Positions 1 to 7,463 of a stretch of DNA of 64,000 bases are shown piece by piece. Position numbers and translations under genes: made by a program. Where the stretch lies: assembly GCF_004103735.1 (NCBI RefSeq), contig NZ_CP035281.1:2418001-2482000 (forward strand), in the 5' to 3' direction. The stretch comes from Aminipila luticellarii. GTDB lineage: Bacteria > Bacillota > Clostridia > Peptostreptococcales > Anaerovoracaceae. Under the pieces are notes generated by a model that was not told the origin of the DNA, made no database searches, and saw only the letters and a program-made list of their open reading frames with translations. Position 1 is the stretch's first letter. Each line of letters opens with the position of its first letter.

Positions 1-65
1 ATGACCGCGTTTTCCGCACCGCGGTGATACCGGCGCAGATGCTCTGCAAGCTGTTCTTTCTGCAT
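1..65 (-). CDS. Hypothetical small ICE protein, truncated by the window edge
   Basis: An ATG at 63-65 follows GGAGGACCC on the minus strand and opens a frame reading MQKEQLAEHLRRYHRG.. through the first base of the window, so only 21 codons are seen. The start resembles small helix-turn-helix-like cargo proteins of Clostridial ICEs, but too little is visible to assign a function. It lies directly downstream of two hairpins that would end transcripts of the genes before it. Confidence 0.55.
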   Translation of the reverse strand, partial: MQKEQLAEHLRRYHRGAENAV

Positions 66-111
66 GGGTCCTCCTTTCCGGCCGTTTCCCCAGAAAGGCA
101 AAAAAGGGCGC

Positions 112-154
112 AAAAAAACAGGGCCGCCTCCTGTTGGGGAAACGGCCCTGTTTT
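112..154 (-). terminator. Rho-independent terminator
   Basis: A perfect 12-bp stem (115-126 with 143-154, core ACAGGGCCG) with a 16-nt loop. On the minus strand it is followed by a run of seven T, so it ends transcripts coming from the small genes to the right before the gene at 1-65. Confidence 0.8.
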
Positions 155-165
155 AATGTGGGGTC

Positions 166-195
166 TAAAAAAGCGCAGGCGTCTCTGCCTGCGCT
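166..195 (-). terminator. Second hairpin terminator
   Basis: A 9-bp perfect stem (172-180 with 187-195) around a 6-nt loop, followed on the minus strand by six T. It overlaps the final stop codon of the interrupted gene at 194-484, so that gene ends in this terminator. Confidence 0.7.
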
Positions 196-484
196 ACTTG
201 ATTACGCCAAGCTCTCTTAACACTGCCACGCAGTCCTTGGCGCCCTGAATGTACAGATGCTTTTGAAACGTTACCTCTAAATCCGAATTTTGACTCAGAT
301 ACTACTCAATTCTGTCTTTTATACCTTGACTGATTTCAAAGCTGTTCTGGATGCTGTCACTGAGCGAAATTAGTTCCTGTGCCAGTTTCTCCGCCTGAGG
401 GTCTGATTCACGCAGGGCGGAATATACAAGCTGAAACCGCTCCGCCAGAGCCATATCCAGCAAGTCCATGAGCTTCTCGTCCAT
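194..484 (-). pseudogene. Small ICE gene interrupted by an in-frame TAG
   Basis: The frame starts at ATG 484 (MDEKLMDLLDMALAERF..) and meets TAG at 302-304 after 60 codons. The same frame then continues without another stop through YLSQNSDLEVTFQKHLY.. to ..LRELGVIK and a TAG at 194-196, directly in the terminator stem. The natural product would be about 96 residues: an acidic helical N-terminal part and a C-terminal part with an LQGAKD-like motif. Function unknown. A single point mutation to TAG explains the break; a 60-residue truncated protein may still be made. Confidence 0.6.
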
Positions 485-561
485 CTTCTTCGCCTCCCTT
501 CAGCACAACACAATGCCACAGCTTCATGAGAATAGCTATACCAAAACCCAACAAAGATTTG

Positions 562-1791
562 CTATTTCATTTCCATGCCAAGACTCTGTCCGGGGCGGTT
601 GAGGCATTGGTCCACCGTCATGCCGTTCTGCGGCTCCAGCAGCCCGTATTCGGTTTCGGCAGTGGCACGCTGCTCCAAAAGATACCGCCCGTAGTTATCC
701 AGATTACAGAACAGGCTCAGTCCGTTATCACCTGCCAAAGAAAGCATTCGCTGGATTTCCACTTTTGCGTACTCAGCGGGAGAGGCAGTATCAGTCAAAA
801 GCTCAAATTCCTCTGTCATAAACGCAAGGTCAAGGGCTTCTTCCAAAGATATATCACCGGGAGCTTCCGCCAGCATTGCCTTGTAGGTCAGCAGATGGTT
901 GTCCGTTTCAAGCTGCCGGAGCTGCTCTGCCAGCTCATTCACCAGCCCATAGCAGTCGCCCTCAGATGCATACAGAACGTCGCTGATTTTTTCAGTGAGG
1001 CTTGGCGCCATGCAGTCCTCCGCCGAAAATGCACATTCCTCCGGGGAGGCGGCTCCGACAGCATCAACCGCCTGCAAAAGCGCCGCATCCCCGGCAGGGA
1101 GCTTGAGGAAGACAACCGTTTCGTTGTCATAGGCGGGATCATTAAAATGCCCCTTGGTTACTTGGAGAAGCACGGCATAATCCGGCTTGTCAAGGGTTCT
1201 GGTATCGACGCTGTGGTATTCGGAGGCAATCTCGCCGTTCTGCACTACATAGCCATGGGGCGTGAACACGCCGCCCTCACCCTCGCGCATCTCTCTGCCG
1301 ATTTTGGCGAAGTCCAGATATTCGTAGACTTCATCCGATACCCTTTCCAGTGCCGGTACAAAATCATTATCCGCATAAAATTTGCCGAGAGACGGATCGT
1401 CATGAGCTTCATAGGCAATCTGGCAATGCTCGGTGCTGTGTGTCATATTGATGAGCCGCTCCACTGATATGGGAGCGTATTGAGTCTGAACGGCATCCAT
1501 CATCACCATGCCCTCGAAGCAGTCCAGTTCCCATGCACTTAGGGAAGACAGCCGCTGGGCGAGGTGATTCAGCTCATACAGATTGATATCGGGGGCGATA
1601 AATTGCGGCAGATAGTCCAGCTTGCAGCTTAAAACCTCCGCGGAATAGACGGTATCTCCGGTAATTCTTGCTTTTTCCAACGCATCCGCCAGCTCATAGG
1701 GTGTGGCGGGGAGTGCGATTTGTGCCGACGGATTTGCACCGGAAGGGTTCCACCGGCTGAGTTCTACTTCAAAGATTTTTCCTTTATCCAA
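562..1791 (-). CDS. ArdA-like antirestriction protein with two ArdA-type modules
   Basis: A 409-residue acidic protein. Residues about 1-190 resemble ArdA, the DNA-mimic inhibitor of type I restriction carried by conjugative elements: a short beta start, the DINLYELNHLAQRLSSL segment, and the YLDFAKIGREM..GVFTPHGYVV block. Residues about 260-395 repeat the same plan (LVNELAEQLRQLE.., then NLDNYGRYLLEQ..), suggesting an internal duplication. The start is TTG at 1789-1791, 8 nt after GGGAGG; it overlaps the end of the upstream LPD28-type gene by 8 bp, which suggests coupled translation. The ArdA assignment rests on pattern recognition, not on an alignment. Confidence 0.65.
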   Translation of the reverse strand: MDKGKIFEVELSRWNPSGANPSAQIALPATPYELADALEKARITGDTVYSAEVLSCKLDYLPQFIAPDINLYELNHLAQRLSSLSAWELDCFEGMVMMDAVQTQYAPISVERLINMTHSTEHCQIAYEAHDDPSLGKFYADNDFVPALERVSDEVYEYLDFAKIGREMREGEGGVFTPHGYVVQNGEIASEYHSVDTRTLDKPDYAVLLQVTKGHFNDPAYDNETVVFLKLPAGDAALLQAVDAVGAASPEECAFSAEDCMAPSLTEKISDVLYASEGDCYGLVNELAEQLRQLETDNHLLTYKAMLAEAPGDISLEEALDLAFMTEEFELLTDTASPAEYAKVEIQRMLSLAGDNGLSLFCNLDNYGRYLLEQRATAETEYGLLEPQNGMTVDQCLNRPGQSLGMEMK

Positions 1792-2164
1792 GTGTCATTC
1801 CTCCCATCTTCACGCCTGACTCATCTGGATTGGATAATTCGGATGCGAGAGTGATTTTGTGCTCATCACAGAAGTCTGCGAGAGTCAGGGACTCACCGAG
1901 GAAATTGATGTTGTCCCGCAGCCTGCGGAAACCCTCCTTGGAGATAGTGACCGGCTCCGGTGTCAAAACGGCTCCGGCGTGGTTAACGGTAACCTTATTT
2001 TCTATGCTCACCGGCCTGCCTGGATCATAGTCGGAGCCGCGCAAATCGTAGCAGTAAAAGCCCACCGGCACCGTGGTTCGGTCGATGCGGGAATTGGTGA
2101 AAAGTGCTGGCTTTCCAAACAATTCTATGTGTTCATATTCTTCTTTTCTGGCGTTAACGCTCAT
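1784..2164 (-). CDS. LPD28-type hypothetical protein
   Basis: About 126 residues starting at ATG 2162-2164, directly after GGGAGGTATTCAA. The motifs ELFGKPALFTN.RID..VP.GFYCYDLRGSD and VNHAGAVLTPEPV are those of the LPD28 (large polyvalent protein-associated) family found in ICE and plasmid cargo of Clostridia and gut Firmicutes. The function of the family is unknown. An upstream in-frame start at 2224 is less likely because it has no ribosome site. It is the first gene of a coupled pair with the ArdA-like protein. Confidence 0.75.
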   Translation of the reverse strand: MSVNARKEEYEHIELFGKPALFTNSRIDRTTVPVGFYCYDLRGSDYDPGRPVSIENKVTVNHAGAVLTPEPVTISKEGFRRLRDNINFLGESLTLADFCDEHKITLASELSNPDESGVKMGGMTLG

Positions 2165-2196
2165 TTGAATACCTCCCTGTAAATATTGGTTTGTGA

Positions 2197-2301
2197 TTAC
2201 ACAAAAACAGCTCCGTCGCACCACTTTTTCATGGCGTTATACAGCAGCAGTACCTTGATTTGATCGGATACCTCTTTGTTAAATCAGTTTCCATGTTTCA
2301 T
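2197..2301 (-). pseudogene. Tiny ICE gene broken by an in-frame TGA
   Basis: The ATG at 2299-2301 overlaps the stop of the upstream Cys-rich gene in an ATGA arrangement, so a real coupled gene is expected. It reads MKHGN, then TGA, then continues in the same frame as FNKEVSDQIKVLLLYNAMKKW.. to a stop at 2197-2199. The intact product would be 34 residues. Nonsense mutation at codon 6 is the simplest explanation. Confidence 0.45.
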
Positions 2302-2519
2302 CTTGCACCTTCCTTGCGTTTTGCAGTTTTTTGCATATCCGTTCTAAGGCAATCTCCCTCAGCGCTGTAGCAGATGAAGCCGTGGGACGGGTATGGGCAG
2401 CCGCCACAGCTTTGAAATGGACCGCATGGCCGTTCAGCCGGGGGTATTCTACCTACAGTGGAGAGATTGTTTGAATCGTAGCAGGCGGTTTGTTTATTTC
2501 TTTTATAGTGTACCAGCAT
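2298..2519 (-). CDS. Small Cys-rich hypothetical protein
   Basis: 73 residues with the pattern CGPFQSCGGCPYPSHGFICYS..GDCLRTDM. Six closely spaced cysteines suggest a metal-binding or disulfide-stabilised mini-protein. I associate similar small proteins with ICE cargo beside LPD28-type genes, but can give no function. A purine-rich GGAAAGG lies just upstream of the ATG. Its stop overlaps the next start (ATGA). Confidence 0.5.
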   Translation of the reverse strand: MLVHYKRNKQTACYDSNNLSTVGRIPPAERPCGPFQSCGGCPYPSHGFICYSAEGDCLRTDMQKTAKRKEGAR

Positions 2520-2542
2520 GACCTTTCCTTTCCAGAAAACAA

Positions 2543-2593
2543 AAAAGCCGGAGAATAAAAGTGCATTCCTGCACTCCGATTCTCCGGCCTTCT
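2543..2593 (-). terminator. Terminator with nested hairpin
   Basis: An outer 10-bp stem (GCCGGAGAAT with ATTCTCCGGC) encloses an inner AGTGCA/TGCACT hairpin. The minus strand continues into six T. It would end a transcript from the right, insulating the accessory genes. Confidence 0.65.
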
Positions 2594-2632
2594 AATGCTT
2601 TCAAATTTAATGTGATTTTGGTGTATATATAA

Positions 2633-2763
2633 AAAAAGGGCGCTAACTTTATCGGCTTTCATTCAGCCTTAAAAATCGGAGCCCTTTTTGATTTCAGCTT
2701 GTTCATCTGATTGTATTTTGAGTGGCGCCCTTTTTCATTTCGCTCTGTACTAAAAAGGGCGCT
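2633..2763. repeat. Cluster of A/T + GGGCGC direct and inverted repeats
   Basis: AAAAAGGGCGCT occurs at 2633-2644 and again at 2752-2763, with the inverse GGCGCCCTTTTT at 2724-2735 and a shorter GCCCTTTTTG at 2681. The 2724-2763 pair can form a hairpin. No gene is seen between 2520 and 2925. The position at the edge of the accessory segment suggests an element end, but no duplication of a target site could be established. Confidence 0.5.
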
Positions 2764-2785
2764 GCTCATGAATGTTTTTACTTGT

Positions 2786-2925
2786 AGGTTTGAGTCCTGT
2801 CAGAGTGAAGCTTTTACCCCAATAAATCTACGAAAAAAGAGCTTCCACTTTTCATCGTGGAAGCTCTTGAAAGGCTTGGATTTACTGGCTTTGTAAGCAA
2901 TAAATCTTTTTTACCTTTTGTTTTT
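2786..2925. repeat. tRNA-flanking repeat, copy A (with terminator)
   Basis: About 140 bp directly downstream of tRNA-Gly match, at the same length and roughly 80% identity by eye, the sequence downstream of tRNA-Pro (28148-28287). It contains a perfect hairpin (AAGAGCTTCCAC / GTGGAAGCTCTT, about 2838-2869) followed on the minus strand by T6, which would terminate the tRNA transcript. Confidence 0.75.
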
Positions 2926-2998
2926 GGAGCAGGCAGCGAGAATCGAACTCGCAACCTCAGCTTGGGAAGCTGATATTTTGCCACTAAACTATGCCTGC
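2925..2998 (-). tRNA. tRNA-Gly (anticodon CCC)
   Basis: A complete cloverleaf on the minus strand: acceptor GCAGGCA/TGCCTGC, anticodon loop TTCCCAA between TCAGC and GCTGA, T-arm GAGTTCGATTCTC, and an encoded CCA end (the A at 2925). The anticodon CCC reads GGG codons. Confidence 0.93.
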
Positions 2999-3127
2999 AT
3001 AAATAATTGGATTACAACTATACGCTTTAGTGTACTGTAATCCAATTATACTCTTCCTTATCCCATCTGTAAATACCAGAAAAAATTTTAATAGATGTTA
3101 TTTTCCATTACAAATAATCCAGAGCTT

Positions 3128-3955
3128 CTATTCTCCTGCCACGCAGTTCATGGCTATTCCGGCAGGAGTCACTAAGAATGGATTGTCCGGTTTAATCGTC
3201 TTCATTCCGGTTTCCTTTTCAAAGATTTTTTCGATTCCTGTCAGACAGCAGGTTCCGCCGCAGAGATAAATCGTGTCCACTTCCTTTGGATCTACGTATT
3301 TCTTTACAATAGAAGCCATTTTTTCCACAACCGCTTTTACTACCGGAAGAATTTCCTTATGCTTGCTGTAATCCTGCTTCATGATTTCCGCTTCTGCAAA
3401 AGATATATGGTAATTCCCAGCCAGAACCAACGACACATGCGTACCGCCTGTAGGCTCGTCCTCGATCTGCACCACTTTTTGGTCTTTCAAGATGGCCAGT
3501 CCCGTAGTTCCGCCGCCGATATCCACTACTACACCATTTTCAATCTGATATATGGAGTTGGCCGCCGTTGGTTCATCCAAAATATTCGTCACTTCAAATC
3601 CGGCACCTTCTGCCACATACGAGTGAGTTTTTACACTGGAATCGGTTCCGGCAGGCATGGCAATAGCACAGTTTATCAGTTCCCGGCCGTTTAAACGTTG
3701 TTCTAATTTCTCTTTTAATTCTCTTACGATTGCCAGTGCTCCCGTATAGTCGACCACTATACCGTCTCTGAGTACGGATGCGGCCCTCTTCTCACAGGCA
3801 ATGGGATTATCCTCTTCATCCAGCACCACCAGCACAATGTACGCCGTTCCCAAATCAAGCCCGACCTTCAACTTGCTTCCCACAGGCTTAAATGTCACCT
3901 CCTCTGATTCTTCTACCCTCTTCATGTAATCATTTACTCTTTTTAAATCCATCAT
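3128..3955 (-). CDS. eutJ: EutJ, Hsp70-like ethanolamine utilisation protein
   Basis: 275 residues with an actin/Hsp70-type ATPase fold: phosphate-1 loop VGLDLGTAY (31-39), phosphate-2 loop VVDIGGGTTGL (143-153) and a late LCGGTCCLTG (231-240). EutJ is predicted to act as a chaperone in microcompartment or enzyme assembly; its exact role is not established. It is the last eut gene on this strand, about 1.2 kb downstream of eutQ, with a glsB-like and a GNAT gene in between. Length is normal for the family. Confidence 0.93.
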   Translation of the reverse strand: MMDLKRVNDYMKRVEESEEVTFKPVGSKLKVGLDLGTAYIVLVVLDEEDNPIACEKRAASVLRDGIVVDYTGALAIVRELKEKLEQRLNGRELINCAIAMPAGTDSSVKTHSYVAEGAGFEVTNILDEPTAANSIYQIENGVVVDIGGGTTGLAILKDQKVVQIEDEPTGGTHVSLVLAGNYHISFAEAEIMKQDYSKHKEILPVVKAVVEKMASIVKKYVDPKEVDTIYLCGGTCCLTGIEKIFEKETGMKTIKPDNPFLVTPAGIAMNCVAGE

Positions 3956-4027
3956 CTCTTTTATTGCCTTTCGTCCTGTTCTTATACTTCCTGTTTACCG
4001 AAAATCCCTTGTTCCTTTTTCTATATC

Positions 4028-4297
4028 CTAGCATTTACAAGAGCTTTGATCATGCTTTTCTGCCCATTTAACCGCATAGGAACATGTAAATTTAGGAGTT
4101 CTACCTTCCATTTTTATCTGCTCTACGGCCATCTCAACCAGCTTGGATGCAATGCCCTTCCCTTTTAGCGAATCATCCACAAAGGTGCGGGTAATGTTCG
4201 CGATACCGCCCGGTTCTGAAGGGAAAAGTATTTCCGCCAATACTTTTCCGTTTTGATCTTCATGATAGATTCTAGCCGATTCGTGTTTAAAAATCAT
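4028..4297 (-). CDS. Small GNAT N-acetyltransferase (YidJ/NATD1 type)
   Basis: 89 residues. The acetyl-CoA loop is read in VDDSLKGKGIASKLVEMAV, preceded by ITRTFVDDSL and followed by TCSYAVKWAEKH, the pattern of the minimal GNAT family (about 90 residues). It acetylates an unknown small molecule or protein. It lies among eut genes but need not be functionally linked. Confidence 0.85.
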   Translation of the reverse strand: MIFKHESARIYHEDQNGKVLAEILFPSEPGGIANITRTFVDDSLKGKGIASKLVEMAVEQIKMEGRTPKFTCSYAVKWAEKHDQSSCKC

Positions 4298-4393
4298 TTT
4301 GTCACCCTATATGTGTACTTATACTTAAAGTACAGCATCCTTCCTTTCTCCCTGTTATTATCCATTATGTACAAAGTCTTAAGTCTTTAAACT

Positions 4394-4576
4394 TTTTAAT
4401 CGCTGCGTTCATTATACCACACAAGCTACGTCGCCGTGTGATGCAATGATTCTTTCCCTGCGGCAAAGCCGACTTCAATCAATAGAATCATTATACCATG
4501 CAAGCATGTCGCAGCATGATTCAATGAACGCTTCCTTACGGCAACGCCGATTTTAATCGCTGCGTTCATTATACCA
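4394..4576. repeat. About 2.3 tandem copies of a 79-bp intergenic repeat
   Basis: The gene-free stretch 4298-4676 holds a tandem array. A 26-bp block ending in CGTTCATTATACCA is identical at 4394-4419 and 4551-4576. A diverged middle unit starts near 4475 (TCATTATACCA at 4488-4498). Each unit also carries a TGCGGCAAAGCCGA-like or TACGGCAACGCCGA-like segment and inverted GTTCATT/AATGAAC arms, so units can fold into hairpins. Nothing else is recognised in this interval. Confidence 0.75.
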
Positions 4577-4676
4577 TAACTTCCCTTTTGTTCCCAGCAA
4601 AATAATCACACAAGAAAGGAACCATCGCGGTTTTTTTCGCAATGGCTCCATTTTCTTACAGTGAATCAAATATCTT

Positions 4677-4940
4677 CTAACTGTAGCTTTCTTTTCTTTT
4701 AAATGCATTAACAATCCATAATAATAAGATCGCTCCGACACACGCTACCACAAAGCTCCATAAATTAAACCCTGTGATACCGACTCCGCCAACTAAATTC
4801 ATAATCAGTCCGCCAAGGAACCCTCCGATTATACCAACGGTAATATTCATAAAGGCTCCCATTTCTTTATTATTGCCCGTGATCATACTCGCAATCCATC
4901 CTGCAAGTGCACCTATGACAATCCAACCTATAATGCCCAT
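4677..4940 (-). CDS. GlsB/YeaQ/YmgE-family membrane protein
   Basis: 87 residues with three hydrophobic segments and the glycine-rich pattern GIIGWIVIGALAGWIASMI and IGGFLGGLIMNLVGG typical of the transglycosylase-associated / GlsB stress-protein family. An ideal ribosome site (AAGGAGGTGATAAT) precedes the ATG. It is inserted between eutQ and eutJ on the same strand. The family is linked with envelope stress but has no defined biochemical activity. Confidence 0.88.
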   Translation of the reverse strand: MGIIGWIVIGALAGWIASMITGNNKEMGAFMNITVGIIGGFLGGLIMNLVGGVGITGFNLWSFVVACVGAILLLWIVNAFKRKESYS

Positions 4941-5156
4941 ATTATCACCTCCTTCTAGTATTAGTATTTACAAGAAAAGGATTCTCATACATTATGGCCT
5001 GAGCCTATTGCTTTGCATGCTTTTAACGAATCAAAGTACTGTGATAAAAAAATTAAAATTAAAAGGAGCTGCTCCAAAACAGTATGGTATATGCACATAC
5101 GACTGTTATGGATCAGCCCCTAAAGGCTTAACGCCTATATGAAAGGAGTTTTCTTG
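4941..5156. other. Intergenic: weak hairpins downstream of eutQ
   Basis: No gene seen. On the minus strand, AACAGT..ACTGTTTT and GGAGCAGCTCCTTTT hairpins followed by a long T/A-rich run (near 5045-5100) could form a weak terminator of the main eut operon. The purine-rich ribosome site of the glsB-like gene lies at its left end. Confidence 0.4.
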
Positions 5157-5606
5157 CTATGCTAATTCCTGCCAGTTTGCCGGATATACGAAATACGCAT
5201 ATCGAGTGCTGTTAGGAGTACTGAAATGAATATGGCTTCCTTTCGGAATCAGGATAATATCCCCCTTATTTCCTCGAATCACATTTCCTCCGTCGATTTT
5301 GATGTCTAAAGTACCGTCGATGACATAATCAAATTCATCGTACGTCAGCGTCCACTCAAAATCTGCACTGTCAACCAGTTCCATAATGCCGGCGCCCATT
5401 CTCGGAGCCTCCTGCAACGTAACGATGTCCTTTAGTTTTACATCTTCTCTGCCTTCAAAGGCTTCTGTCTTTACTGTATCTCCACGAACTACCAGAATAC
5501 CGCTGGTTTTGTCTGTTTCTTTCACAAAATCCTCACCGGCCTGAGTTCTCATTTGATTAAGCAGTTCTTTTACAATAGCTTTTACCAAATCTTCACTAAT
5601 ATTCAT
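5157..5606 (-). CDS. eutQ: EutQ, cupin-type ethanolamine utilisation protein
   Basis: 149 residues. Residues about 40-145 form the EutQ cupin (LVDSADFEWTLTYDEFDYVIDGTL and GDIILIPKGSHIHF). EutQ is reported to have acetate-kinase-like activity in enterobacteria. This protein lacks the N-terminal LITA-type module of enterobacterial EutQ and starts with an amphipathic helix, MNISEDLVKAIVKELLNQM, that looks like a microcompartment-targeting peptide. It sits 30 bp after eutH. Confidence 0.92.
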   Translation of the reverse strand: MNISEDLVKAIVKELLNQMRTQAGEDFVKETDKTSGILVVRGDTVKTEAFEGREDVKLKDIVTLQEAPRMGAGIMELVDSADFEWTLTYDEFDYVIDGTLDIKIDGGNVIRGNKGDIILIPKGSHIHFSTPNSTRYAYFVYPANWQELA

Positions 5607-5636
5607 AATCCTTCTCCTATCCTATGTTTTAATGTA

Positions 5637-6881
5637 CTATTCTGCCTCAACAGCTGTCTCATCGTCACTTGTTACTTCAATCTTGCTTAAAAGTTTTGGT
5701 GCCAGCACATTGGCTAAGATCAATGCGGTAATACCGGCTACCAGCTTACCAACAACTACCGGGAAAATCATTTCAGGGTTATTACCTGCGGTAAATCCAA
5801 GGTGATCCCCGAAAACAAATGCAGCAGATACGGCAAAGGCAACGTTCAAAAGCTTCGCTTTTGGATTCATTTCACCCATGATGTTGAACATGGCGATATT
5901 ATTCGCCAGAGTAGCCACCATACCGGCAGAACCCTTGTCGTTCATACCAAGAAGTCCGCCGACTTTTTCCAAGGTTCCTCCGAAGGTCTTTGTGATCCAC
6001 TTTACCATCGGGAACGCACCGACCAATACGCACGCGATCTGTCCGCATACCAGCAGACCGGATTCTAATCCAATCACTCCGCCGTTCTTATCCGGGTCGA
6101 CCATAATGTCGAATAATGGGAATCGAATTCCTGTTTCATATTGGAAGATCGCAATCGCGGTAAATATAGTGATAATAACTGTAACGGCCGTACCAAACTT
6201 GTTGAACCCATTAATCATACTTGCCGGCTTGAACCAAAGACCAAGTACGATCAGACCTGCTACGACAATAACCGGAATCAAGTTGATCAAAATAGTAATC
6301 AAACTGATTTTATATGGAGTCATATTCATGACCAGACCACCGGCAATACAACCGATTGGAATCGTGATAAGACCTGCCAGAATACCTGCTGCCAAATACG
6401 GTCTGTCTTTCTTATTGATGATGGAAAGAGCTACCGGAATGGTAAATACAATGGTAGGTCCCATCATCGACCCTAAGATCAATCCTGCAAAATTACCTAA
6501 GGTATCGTTCTCCGCCAACTGCATCGCCAGCGGATATCCGCCCATATCACAAGCCAGCAAAGTGGTTGCAAACATAGATGGATCGGCTCCTACCAACGTA
6601 TAAATCGGCGAAATAATCGGTCTTAATAAAATAGATAATACCGGTGCTGCTGCCACAACGCCAGCCATTGCAATAGCCAGAGGTCCCATGGCAAGAAATC
6701 CTTCATCAAATTGTTCTCCATATCCAAGCTTGTTTCCGCGAATTTTATCAATAGCACCTACTAACATGAAAATGGTCATAATCGTTACAATAACTGAATT
6801 GACTGTTAGGTTTCCAACGTATGCCTGCAAACTTTCCGTAAGCACCGATACATCGAAAGCATTTATTAATTCATCAAACAT
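5637..6881 (-). CDS. eutH: EutH, ethanolamine transporter
   Basis: 414 residues, almost entirely hydrophobic with about 11 predicted membrane spans, matching the EutH family in length and in conserved stretches such as MGPLAIAMAGVVAAAPVLS, ACDMGGYPLA and GEMNPKAKLLNVAFAVS. It brings ethanolamine across the cytoplasmic membrane when external levels are low. It follows pduT by 38 bp and precedes eutQ in the same operon. Confidence 0.96.
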   Translation of the reverse strand: MFDELINAFDVSVLTESLQAYVGNLTVNSVIVTIMTIFMLVGAIDKIRGNKLGYGEQFDEGFLAMGPLAIAMAGVVAAAPVLSILLRPIISPIYTLVGADPSMFATTLLACDMGGYPLAMQLAENDTLGNFAGLILGSMMGPTIVFTIPVALSIINKKDRPYLAAGILAGLITIPIGCIAGGLVMNMTPYKISLITILINLIPVIVVAGLIVLGLWFKPASMINGFNKFGTAVTVIITIFTAIAIFQYETGIRFPLFDIMVDPDKNGGVIGLESGLLVCGQIACVLVGAFPMVKWITKTFGGTLEKVGGLLGMNDKGSAGMVATLANNIAMFNIMGEMNPKAKLLNVAFAVSAAFVFGDHLGFTAGNNPEMIFPVVVGKLVAGITALILANVLAPKLLSKIEVTSDDETAVEAE

Positions 6882-6919
6882 ATCTTTCCTCCTGTACCTG
6901 TATAGCTGTAACCCGCCTG

Positions 6920-7459
6920 CTACAGCAAGTTTTCCAATAATTTCGGGGATGGTCTCGGTATGACGGTGCTTCCCACCATCAACTCAGCTGTCTCCTGAGC
7001 AGCTGCAACGGCAGCCCGTACAGCACCCACATCACCAGTCAGCGTGACCACGCCCTTCCCTCCGATAGCCCAGCCCATACGCACTTCTATCAGCGTAATA
7101 TTAGCCGCCTTTGCTGCCACATCCGCAGCGGTTATTGCCGAAGCTATGGAAAAAAACTCTAATACCCCAACGGCTCCTAATGTTTCAACAGGATTTGTCA
7201 TATATATTGCCGGAATGACCTGGTCGTTGATATTGGGAATCAACAGCGTATCCACTGCATGCGGACCGCTCCGTTTCACGCCATCCTTCATAGATGCCTC
7301 TACCGCACCGGTTTCCCCTCCGACCACGATTATGTATTTTCCCGGACATACGGTGGTGGCCCGCAGCACATCTACCTGCGCCGCCTTAATCATATAATCC
7401 GCCACTTCTATTCCCTGAGCGATACTGTTCAGCTCAATCATACCTACTGCATTTGCCAT
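6920..7459 (-). CDS. pduT: PduT-like trimeric BMC-T shell protein with Fe-S cysteine
   Basis: 179 residues holding two BMC domains in tandem (about 3-88 and 93-175). The conserved ATTVCPGKY puts a cysteine at residue 38, the position that binds a [4Fe-4S] cluster in the pore of PduT trimers. PduT is thought to pass electrons through the shell to or from PduS, whose gene lies 4 bp upstream. The ATG at 7457-7459 has GGAG about 8 nt upstream; a longer frame start at 7501 lies inside pduS and is not used. Confidence 0.92.
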   Translation of the reverse strand: MANAVGMIELNSIAQGIEVADYMIKAAQVDVLRATTVCPGKYIIVVGGETGAVEASMKDGVKRSGPHAVDTLLIPNINDQVIPAIYMTNPVETLGAVGVLEFFSIASAITAADVAAKAANITLIEVRMGWAIGGKGVVTLTGDVGAVRAAVAAAQETAELMVGSTVIPRPSPKLLENLL

Positions 7460-7463
7460 AGTA

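Larger units (their letters stand above)
1..2765. mobile_element. End of an ICE-like accessory segment (partly degenerate)
   Basis: This stretch carries a string of small minus-strand genes of the sort found as cargo in Firmicute conjugative elements (ArdA-like antirestriction protein, LPD28-type protein, small Cys-rich protein). It is richer in G+C than the following DNA. Two of its small genes are interrupted by in-frame stops, so the segment is decaying. No integrase, relaxase or transfer gene is visible here; those would lie to the left of the window. The right limit is placed at a cluster of short A/T+GGGCGC repeats just before the tRNA-Gly locus and is an estimate. Confidence 0.5.

Noticed and set aside
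194-484. Pyrrolysine or stop-codon readthrough at TAG 302-304
   Set aside because: No pyl genes or readthrough signal are visible, and a second gene of the same segment is broken by TGA, so decay is simpler.
526-1467. Long plus-strand frame (313 codons)
   Set aside because: It is fully antisense to the ArdA-like gene, lacks family features and ribosome site; the minus-strand frame has recognisable motifs and coupled translation.
2453-2662. Minus-strand 69-codon frame
   Set aside because: It spans a clear hairpin terminator (2543-2593) and has no recognisable protein content.
2784-2800. T-arm-like AGGTTTGAGTCCTG as a tRNA remnant or att core
   Set aside because: The matching stretch at the other copy lies in coding sequence of the nitroreductase stub and no acceptor or anticodon part is present.
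4774-5142. Plus-strand 122-codon frame over glsB
   Set aside because: Antisense to a recognised membrane protein; its proline-rich translation is an artefact.
5878-6603. Plus-strand 241-codon frame over eutH
   Set aside because: Antisense to eutH; hydrophobic codons read in reverse often give long open frames.
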